NCBI GenBank assembly: GCA_905372595.1
Contig: CAJPPS010000047.1
Span: 1 to 8,595, forward strand
DNA: 8,595 bases
Origin: an uncultured Capnocytophaga sp.
GTDB lineage: Bacteria; Bacteroidota; Bacteroidia; Flavobacteriales; Flavobacteriaceae
Reading direction: 5' to 3'
The position numbers and the translations under genes were made by a program. Positions within the stretch are counted from its first letter, which is position 1. Each line of letters starts with the position of its first letter. A model generated the notes under the pieces. It ran no database searches. It was not told where the DNA came from and saw only the letters and a program-made list of their open reading frames with translations. Of this stretch, positions 1-5,472 are shown in pieces.

Positions 1-530
1 TTGCTCAGCAACCTAAGCGGCAAGAGCCTGTAAGGGAATTGGTGACTGTACAAGAACCTGTTCTCGCAGGAGCTGTCGCTGAAATGGCTCCTCTGAAAGG
101 CGTACAGCATGAGGATAAAATTGTCTATAACCTAGAGGATTATGCTGAGGTAGAGCAACACCTTATTCAAGCACAAGCTTCTCAGGTAGAAGAGGATCCT
201 TTTGCTACAGAAATGCAACTGAAACAATTGCCTACACAACCTTCTGCTCCTACCAGACAGGAGGAAAATCCCAATCCACTTATAGGGGCACTCCTAGCAG
301 GAGCTGATCACAGAAAAAAAGTATTCAAGACAGCAAGTCATCAATTCAGTAGCCAGAATATCTCTAAGATTGATGAGCTAGAGAATACACCTGCTTATCT
401 TAGGCAAAATGTAGATATTAGTACTGCCTCTACAGCTGTGCTTCCCTCACGTAGTACACTGAGCTTAGATTCGAATAATACACCTCAAATAAGAGAAAAT
501 AATGCTTATCTACACGATAGAGTAGATTAA
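1..530 (+). CDS. ftsZ: Cell division protein FtsZ, C-terminal tail (5' partial)
   Basis: The reading frame is open from the left edge (first complete codon at base 3) to the TAA at 528-530, so about 175 C-terminal residues are present and the tubulin-like GTPase domain lies outside the window. FtsZ polymerises into the cytoplasmic division ring. What is visible is a Gln/Glu/Pro-rich, low-complexity linker, then a segment resembling the FtsZ conserved C-terminal peptide (KIDELENTPAYLRQN, 366-410) that in other bacteria binds membrane anchors such as FtsA. A further 39 residues follow, ending in LHDRVD, an ending I associate with flavobacterial FtsZ. The TTG at 39 is an internal Leu codon, not the start. 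hisS begins 11 bp downstream on the same strand, suggesting co-transcription. The assignment rests on the tail alone, because the catalytic core cannot be seen. Confidence 0.82.
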   Translation, partial: AQQPKRQEPVRELVTVQEPVLAGAVAEMAPLKGVQHEDKIVYNLEDYAEVEQHLIQAQASQVEEDPFATEMQLKQLPTQPSAPTRQEENPNPLIGALLAGADHRKKVFKTASHQFSSQNISKIDELENTPAYLRQNVDISTASTAVLPSRSTLSLDSNNTPQIRENNAYLHDRVD

Positions 531-541
531 TTATAGAAATA

Positions 542-1912
542 ATGCAAAAACCTAGCATACCTAAAGGAACACGTGATTTCTCCCCTGAAGAAGTAAGGAA
601 GCGAAATTATATTGTTCAGAAGATACAGGAAGCTTTCCAGCGATATGGATTTCAGCCTATTGAAACGCCTAGTTTTGAGAGAATGGAAACCCTTATGGGA
701 AAATATGGAGAAGAGGGCGATAGGCTTATTTTTAGAATCCTTGATGCGGGGGACTTTCTTAAGGAAGTACCTCAGGAGATATTCCAAGAACAAAATAGCC
801 AGAAGATGGTTTCTTACATTAGTGGGAAGGCACTCCGCTATGACCTTACAGTACCTTTTGCACGGTATGTGGTGCAACATCAGAATGAGATTACTTTTCC
901 TTTCAAGCGTTATCAAATACAGCCTGTATGGCGTGCAGACCGCCCACAAAAGGGACGCTATCGTGAGTTTTACCAGTGTGATGCCGATGTAGTGGGAGCC
1001 AATGGTCTCTGGCAGGAAGTGGAATTTGTACAACTTTATGATACCGTTTTTTCTTCCCTATCTCTTAAGGGAGTGACTGTTAAGATGAACCATAGGAAAA
1101 TACTTTCAGGATTTGCTCAAATGATAGAAGCGCCTGAGAAATTGGTGGATTTTACAGTAGCACTGGATAAGCTAGATAAAATAGGTAAGGAAAAAGTAGA
1201 AGAGGAGATGCTTCAGCGAGGAATATCTGCAGAAGCCATAGCTAAAATACAACCTGTTTTTGCCTTGAAGGGTTCTTTTCAGGAGAAAATAACCCAGCTT
1301 AAGGAACTACTTTCTAATTCTCCAATAGGCTTAGAAGGTGTCGCAGATTTGGAATTTATCTATCAGACAGTACAGGAATTAGGTTTACAAGCAGCTACTT
1401 TGGAACTGGATGTAACTCTTGCTCGAGGGTTGAATTATTATACAGGAACTATTTTTGAGGTAGCTCCACCTAAGGAAGTAGCTTTAGGTTCTATAGGAGG
1501 AGGAGGGCGCTATGATGAGCTTACCGAGATATTTGGACTTAGGGGAATGAGTGGAATAGGAATCTCTTTTGGATTGGATCGTATTTATTTGGTGATGAAC
1601 CAAATGGATTTGTTTCCTCAGTTTCTTGAAGGAGGATTGGAGATTCTCTGTGTGAATTTTGGAAATCAGGAGGCTCTAGAGGCTTTTAAGCTGGTACAGC
1701 AACTGCGGGCTAAAGGCTATAAAGCAGAACTCTATCCAGAAAGTACTAAGCTTAAGAAGCAATTGGCTTATGCTGATAGTAGGCAAGTGAAGTATGTGAT
1801 TCTTATAGGAGAAGAGGAACTCTCTCAAGGAAAAGCAGTTCTAAAGAATATGCAAACAGGGGTACAGGAAACATATCCTATTGGGCAAGTTCAAGAAATG
1901 ATTTCTTTATAA
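542..1912 (+). CDS. hisS: Histidine--tRNA ligase (HisRS)
   Basis: This cytoplasmic class II aminoacyl-tRNA synthetase charges tRNA-His with histidine using ATP. The 456-residue length is normal for the family. Visible signatures in order are: N-terminal PKGTRDF (7-13); motif 1 region GFQPIETPSFE (36-46); LRYDLTVPFARYV (98-110); motif 2 region at 123-152 with the ATP-binding Arg in PVWRADRPQ; histidine-specific motif LARGLNYYTGTIFE (293-306); GSIGGGGRYD (316-325); and motif 3 GIGISFGLDRI (338-348). The C-terminal ~90 residues fit the anticodon-binding alpha/beta domain. The ATG at 542 places the conserved KGTRDF at the usual distance from the N-terminus; its leader is AT-rich without a Shine-Dalgarno, as expected in Bacteroidota. 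It lies 11 bp after ftsZ and ends just before a strong palindromic terminator. No key residue appears to be missing. Confidence 0.98.
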   Translation: MQKPSIPKGTRDFSPEEVRKRNYIVQKIQEAFQRYGFQPIETPSFERMETLMGKYGEEGDRLIFRILDAGDFLKEVPQEIFQEQNSQKMVSYISGKALRYDLTVPFARYVVQHQNEITFPFKRYQIQPVWRADRPQKGRYREFYQCDADVVGANGLWQEVEFVQLYDTVFSSLSLKGVTVKMNHRKILSGFAQMIEAPEKLVDFTVALDKLDKIGKEKVEEEMLQRGISAEAIAKIQPVFALKGSFQEKITQLKELLSNSPIGLEGVADLEFIYQTVQELGLQAATLELDVTLARGLNYYTGTIFEVAPPKEVALGSIGGGGRYDELTEIFGLRGMSGIGISFGLDRIYLVMNQMDLFPQFLEGGLEILCVNFGNQEALEAFKLVQQLRAKGYKAELYPESTKLKKQLAYADSRQVKYVILIGEEELSQGKAVLKNMQTGVQETYPIGQVQEMISL

Positions 1913-1916
1913 ATTA

Positions 1917-1952
1917 AATAAACTAGGCTCCTTCGAAGGAGCCTAGTTTATT
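1917..1952. terminator. Bidirectional terminator, perfect 36-bp palindrome
   Basis: Bases 1917-1952 equal their own reverse complement, centred on TTC|GAA. A GC-rich core (CTAGGCTCC / GGAGCCTAG) is flanked by AATAAA / TTTATT, giving a stem with a TTCG-type loop and U-rich exits on both strands. It starts 4 bp after the hisS stop codon and its last two bases are the end of the convergent reductase gene's TAA, so one element can end both transcripts. The structure is read directly from the sequence; termination activity is inferred. Confidence 0.9.
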
Positions 1953-3003
1953 ATTCGATAGATTGGATAACTGCTTTTTCAGCTTCTTTTCGGCTACCGT
2001 CAAAGCCATCTACACCAGCTACAGTAGTGTATTTTAAGACATATTTTTTATTTGGATATAATCGGTTATAAACTCCTTGGCACATAAGAGTAGCCTCGTG
2101 AAAACCACAAAGAATAAGTTTGAGCTTTCCTGGGTAGGTATTCACATCTCCTATGGCATATACTCCTTCTATATTGGTTTGGTAATCAAGGGCATTATTT
2201 ACCTTGATGGCATTTCTTTCTATCTCCAATCCCCAATCCGCGATAGGTCCTAGCTTAGGAGTAAGTCCAAATAGAGGAATAAAGTAATCTGTAGCAAGTT
2301 CTTCTTGACCATTTTCTTTCTGTAGAATAACAGAAGTGAGGTTATTTTCGCCTTTTAGGTCGATAACCTCACAAGGGGTGATAAGATTGATTTTACCTTG
2401 ATTTTTGAGCTCTTTTACTTTTTCTACAGAATCTAAAGCGGCTCGGAATTCATTTCGACGATGTACCAATGTAACAGAGGCTGCAATCTTACTGAGATAT
2501 ATACTCCAGTCTAGAGCAGAATCTCCTCCTCCAGCTATCACTACACGTTTTCCTGTAAAGCGTTCTGGATTCTTTACAAAATACTCAACTCCTTTTTCTT
2601 CATATTGGCTAATACAAGCAATCTCTGGCTTGCGAGGTTCAAAGGTACCTAGTCCTCCAGCAATAGCTACTGCTTTTCCCTTGATTTGAGTACCTTTGTC
2701 AGTAGTAACAATAAAGGTATTATCGGCTTGTTTTTCAAGGGTTACAGCCGTCTCCGATAGGGTAAACTCAGGTTGGAACTGTTTGATCTGCTCCATAAGG
2801 TTGTCTATCAGTTCTCCTGCCCCTACACTGGGGTAGCCAGGGATGTCAAAGATAGGTTTTTTAGGATATAATTCAGTAAGCTGCCCCCCTGGCTGTGGAA
2901 GGGTATCTATTAGGTGGCACTTAAGGCGCAAAAGACCTGCTTCAAATACGGCAAAGAGTCCTGTAGGTCCCGCCCCTATGATGATAATATCTGTTTCTTT
3001 CAT
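1951..3003 (-). CDS. Ferredoxin--NADP(+) reductase, thioredoxin-reductase-like type (YumC family)
   Basis: This predicted soluble FAD flavoprotein transfers electrons between NADPH and ferredoxin or flavodoxin. The FAD-binding Rossmann motif is GAGPTG at residues 10-15, followed by LPQPGGQLTELYP (35-47), typical of the type-2 FNR group. The NADPH domain has GGGDSALDW (158-166) and HRRNEFRA (181-188), whose arginines usually contact the NADP 2'-phosphate. The second FAD motif is YAIGDVNTYPGK (282-293). No CxxC redox pair is present, which separates it from thioredoxin reductase. The 350-residue length fits the YumC/type-2 FNR family, and residues beyond ~315 form the C-terminal extension expected there. 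The ATG at 3001-3003 places the Rossmann motif at the extreme N-terminus. A good Bacteroidota-type promoter lies immediately upstream. The physiological partner is unknown. Confidence 0.88.
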   Translation of the reverse strand: MKETDIIIIGAGPTGLFAVFEAGLLRLKCHLIDTLPQPGGQLTELYPKKPIFDIPGYPSVGAGELIDNLMEQIKQFQPEFTLSETAVTLEKQADNTFIVTTDKGTQIKGKAVAIAGGLGTFEPRKPEIACISQYEEKGVEYFVKNPERFTGKRVVIAGGGDSALDWSIYLSKIAASVTLVHRRNEFRAALDSVEKVKELKNQGKINLITPCEVIDLKGENNLTSVILQKENGQEELATDYFIPLFGLTPKLGPIADWGLEIERNAIKVNNALDYQTNIEGVYAIGDVNTYPGKLKLILCGFHEATLMCQGVYNRLYPNKKYVLKYTTVAGVDGFDGSRKEAEKAVIQSIE

Positions 3004-3019
3004 TGAGGAATATTTTTTG

Positions 3020-3050
3020 CAAAGTTACAAAATTAATGACAAATGACCAA
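3020..3050 (-). promoter_or_regulatory. Promoter of the ferredoxin-NADP reductase gene
   Basis: On the minus strand TAACTTTG (3027-3020) matches the Bacteroidota -7 consensus TAnnTTTG, and a TTG (3050-3048) sits exactly 20 bp upstream at the -33 position. Initiation is expected near 3012-3016, giving a leader of only about 10 nt before the ATG. This suggests the reductase can be transcribed independently of the upstream birA-lipoprotein unit. The match is seen; activity is inferred. Confidence 0.65.
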
Positions 3051-3091
3051 TGGTTAAAAAAGTAATAAATTATCTTTACAAGGTGCATTCA

Positions 3092-4321
3092 TTACGGACT
3101 AATAACTCGTTTGCTTTTTAGGTCAGGCTTGTAATAGTTTCCCTCTACCTCTATTGCATCATCAAGATTGCCTAAGATTTCGTTTATCTTCCTAATTTTA
3201 ACGGGGAGTGCGTCATATTCGTTTTCTTTTTTATCCACAAATAGGAGATTTTCTCCACGATAGACTGCCATATATTCCTCGTAGACAGTAGATGATACTA
3301 TTCGCGTATATACAGCAGGAACAAACCGGGCATGGCTATCTCCATATTTGAAAAAACCTACTTTATCTCCTTTGGTGAGGATATGGCCATAATAATAATT
3401 ATTCCTCTGAATACTATCATAGACGATAGGCAGTTTTTCCTTTCCATCTCCTCCAATAAAGCCCCATAGACTGTCTTTTTGAGTTAAGAGCAGACCAAGA
3501 GGCCATTCATATTTCAGAAATTTGTATTCTACAGGAGTAATCTGCTTTCCCTTGAGAGAAAAAATTCCTTTGAGACTGTCTTTTTGGACTAAGAAAAAAG
3601 GCAGTTTTTCCGATTCTTCATAGCTAATATAATCATATATAGGAGGGATGACCTCCTTGCCAAAGCTATCAATCACTCCCCAAGAATGCTCTTTTCGCGC
3701 ACGTGCTACTCCATTCTTAAACCAATCCAATTCGTTATAAATAGGAGCGGTTAGGGTATCTTTATTTGTTCTAAGGCCATAATGTCCTTTATCAAAATAG
3801 ACCATACTTTGATCTATGTTTTCTATCTTTTTAAAAAGATAACCACCAAAATAAGGCTCATACACATAACCATAGCCCATAAAGAAGTACCAAGAGCTCC
3901 CTTTCTCATCAGTAACAATATTTTGTTGTTCATCAGCCTTGAGATAGGAGCGTTTGATATCCCAACCCAAAAGAATAGGAAATAAGGGAAAGATAAGAAA
4001 GCGAGACTGATATCTAAAGTCCTGTTTTCGCCAACGACCTCGGAAACGCTTGGTATGGGTAGTGAGCTGTCCATTCTCTACCTTGTCGTAGGTTACATAC
4101 AGGCGGTTGCCCTTAGGTTGTAGCTGGAAATGTAGGTATTTGTATGGATGTTCTTGAGCATCTTTTGGTAGGAGAGGAAAAGGACTTTCCTGATATTTCT
4201 TATTACCTTGCGAATAGGCATAGAAAGTATCTCCTGAGAGAGCCTCTATAGCTGACTTGTGAGATTGACAACCACTAAGGCTAAGAGTAAGGAGCATAAG
4301 GCTGCTGAAAAACCATTTCAT
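3092..4321 (-). CDS. WG-repeat lipoprotein of unknown function
   Basis: This 409-residue predicted lipoprotein has a short signal peptide with a hydrophobic core and lipobox LSGC, placing the acylated Cys at residue 18. Export and anchoring to the inner or outer membrane are expected. The C-terminal half holds five degenerate WG-type repeats, at about 180-197, 211-229, 247-266, 282-302 and 318-338. They follow the pattern (W)GxxxxxGKExxPxxYD; the clearest is HSWGVIDSFGKEVIPPIYD. Residues ~30-165 are different: a basic stretch (RFRGRWRKQDFRYQSR), a hydrophobic patch (FLIFPLFPILLGW, 108-120) and an aromatic-rich segment (WYFFMGYGYVYEPYFGGY, 144-161). I do not recognise that region as a named domain. 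WG repeats are common in Bacteroidota surface proteins, but no specific activity can be assigned. The start lies 10 bp after the birA stop, so the two are probably co-transcribed. Confidence 0.85.
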   Translation of the reverse strand: MKWFFSSLMLLTLSLSGCQSHKSAIEALSGDTFYAYSQGNKKYQESPFPLLPKDAQEHPYKYLHFQLQPKGNRLYVTYDKVENGQLTTHTKRFRGRWRKQDFRYQSRFLIFPLFPILLGWDIKRSYLKADEQQNIVTDEKGSSWYFFMGYGYVYEPYFGGYLFKKIENIDQSMVYFDKGHYGLRTNKDTLTAPIYNELDWFKNGVARARKEHSWGVIDSFGKEVIPPIYDYISYEESEKLPFFLVQKDSLKGIFSLKGKQITPVEYKFLKYEWPLGLLLTQKDSLWGFIGGDGKEKLPIVYDSIQRNNYYYGHILTKGDKVGFFKYGDSHARFVPAVYTRIVSSTVYEEYMAVYRGENLLFVDKKENEYDALPVKIRKINEILGNLDDAIEVEGNYYKPDLKSKRVISP

Positions 4322-4331
4322 AGGATAAGTT

Positions 4332-5063
4332 TTAGTAAAGTAATTTAAGTTCTTTGAGTCGGAAAGAGCTTATCACAGCATCTTCTTGTTCTACTTGAAG
4401 TTCCCCATTTTGGCTAACGCCTCTGATATATCCTATAAAACGTTCTCCGTTAGGAAACTCAAAAGTGGAAGGTTTATCTTTGCGGAATAGATGTTGATGA
4501 TACTCTTCCAAAAGTGCTTCAAAATTTTCAGGACAAAGATTAGATAAATTGAAAGCTATCTCTTTAAGAATCATTTGCAAAACTTCTTCTAAAGGAAAAG
4601 TCCGTCCTGTAATCTTCTGGAGGGAAGATACATTAGGAAGTCCTTCAAAAAAAAGTTGATTCACATTCAGTCCAATTCCAATAATACTATTGGTAATAAG
4701 TTCTTTATTAAGAATATTTTCAATAAGTATGCCACAGATTTTCTTTTTAGCTGACAGAATGTCATTAGCCCATTTTACAGCAAGGTCAGGGATATATAAT
4801 TTTTTTAGAGCATTAAAAATAGCCAATGAAACGCTTATATTCAGCAAAAAATGATATTCAGAAGGAAGTGCGTCAAACTTCTTTAATATACTAAAAGTCA
4901 GATTTTTATAAGGTTCTGAAATCCATTTTGCTCCTTGTTGTCCTCTGCCTTCTGGCTGTGAGAGAGCCCATACACACGTGAGGTCAGCGACTTCTTTCTT
5001 CTTGATGAGTTCTTTCAAATAAGTGTTGGTAGAATTTGTGGCATTAAGTTTGATAATTTCCAT
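4332..5063 (-). CDS. birA: Biotin--[acetyl-CoA-carboxylase] ligase, without DNA-binding domain
   Basis: This cytoplasmic enzyme forms biotinyl-5'-AMP and transfers biotin to a lysine of carrier proteins such as the acetyl-CoA carboxylase biotin carboxyl carrier protein. The catalytic signatures are present: the biotinyl-AMP loop EGRGQQGAKW (38-47, GRGRRG-like), KWANDIL (97-103), KICGILIE (108-115) containing the conserved Gly-Ile-Leu, and IGIGLNVN (128-135). The C-terminal ~50 residues form the small SH3-like domain. At 243 residues it begins directly at the catalytic domain and lacks the N-terminal helix-turn-helix of E. coli BirA. It is therefore a class I, enzyme-only ligase and should not act as a biotin repressor. 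It is transcribed divergently from rsfS. The ATG at 5061-5063 lies about 20 nt from a predicted start site. Confidence 0.95.
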   Translation of the reverse strand: MEIIKLNATNSTNTYLKELIKKKEVADLTCVWALSQPEGRGQQGAKWISEPYKNLTFSILKKFDALPSEYHFLLNISVSLAIFNALKKLYIPDLAVKWANDILSAKKKICGILIENILNKELITNSIIGIGLNVNQLFFEGLPNVSSLQKITGRTFPLEEVLQMILKEIAFNLSNLCPENFEALLEEYHQHLFRKDKPSTFEFPNGERFIGYIRGVSQNGELQVEQEDAVISSFRLKELKLLY

Positions 5064-5080
5064 AAAATGTTATACCTTTG
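5049..5080 (+). promoter_or_regulatory. Promoter of the rsfS-ftsH operon
   Basis: TTTG (5049-5052), a 20-bp spacer and TACCTTTG (5073-5080) match the Bacteroidota sigma consensus at both boxes. Initiation is expected near 5084-5088, leaving a leader of about 24 nt before the rsfS ATG at 5111. The -33 box lies inside the first codons of the divergent birA gene. The next gene on this strand, ftsH, has no separate promoter that I can see. Confidence 0.75.
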
Positions 5081-5088
5081 TCGCTTTG

Positions 5089-5096
5089 CAAAAGTA
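5089..5096 (-). promoter_or_regulatory. -7 box of the birA promoter
   Basis: Read on the minus strand, bases 5096-5089 are TACTTTTG, a full match to TAnnTTTG. Initiation would fall near 5081-5085, about 20 nt before the birA ATG. No good TTTG is found 19-21 bp upstream; the nearest are TTCG at 5118-5115 and 5122-5119, so the -33 side is weak. Only 8 bp separate this box from the rsfS -7 box on the other strand. Confidence 0.5.
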
Positions 5097-5110
5097 ATTA
5101 AAAAAATTGA

Positions 5111-5470
5111 ATGTCGAACGAAAAAAATAATACGCAGGAAATACTTTCTTCCATTCTGGAAGGGATACAGAAAGTAAAAGGTCAAGATATTACTATCCTA
5201 GACCTCAGAGAAATAGAAAACGCTGTATGTAGCTATTTTGTAATCTGTACAGGGAACTCTAATACACAAGTAGGAGCTATCTCTGGAGCTGTACAGAGGC
5301 AGACTCCTCAGAAGCCTTGGCATATAGAGGGGGAGCAGAATGCAGAATGGATATTACTTGATTATGTGGATATTGTAGTGCATATCTTCCAGCGACCCAT
5401 ACGCGAATATTATGATATAGAGGGCTTGTGGGGAGATGCCCGAATAACCCATATTAAAACAGATGAATAG
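5111..5470 (+). CDS. rsfS: Ribosomal silencing factor RsfS (YbeB/Iojap family)
   Basis: RsfS binds large-subunit protein uL14 and blocks joining of the ribosomal subunits, damping translation during nutrient limitation. The 119-residue length and the family core are typical: ILDLREIENAVCSYFVICTGNSNTQV (spanning 29-54), in which the Cys-Ser-Tyr-Phe-Val and Thr-Gly-Asn-Ser elements are characteristic; KPWHIEGEQNAEWILLDY (68-85); and VDIVVHIFQRPIREYYDIEGLWGDA (86-110), with the usual aromatic-rich end. The ATG at 5111 gives a normal N-terminus and sits about 24 nt from the predicted transcription start. The stop is 2 bp before the ftsH ATG, so the two genes are almost certainly one operon, possibly translationally coupled. 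birA lies divergently upstream. Confidence 0.96.
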   Translation: MSNEKNNTQEILSSILEGIQKVKGQDITILDLREIENAVCSYFVICTGNSNTQVGAISGAVQRQTPQKPWHIEGEQNAEWILLDYVDIVVHIFQRPIREYYDIEGLWGDARITHIKTDE

Positions 5471-5472
5471 TT

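Noticed and set aside
527..1033. Long minus-strand open frame across the start of hisS, and a plus-strand frame at 612-992
   Set aside because: Both lie inside the well-supported hisS gene and have no recognisable domain or initiation context; they are shadows of the real frame.
1951..3003. Thioredoxin reductase
   Set aside because: The fold and motifs are related, but no CxxC active-site pair is present in the NADPH domain and the C-terminal extension fits the ferredoxin-NADP reductase type.
4332..5063. BirA as a biotin-responsive repressor of nearby genes
   Set aside because: The protein starts at the catalytic domain and has no N-terminal helix-turn-helix, so DNA binding is not expected.
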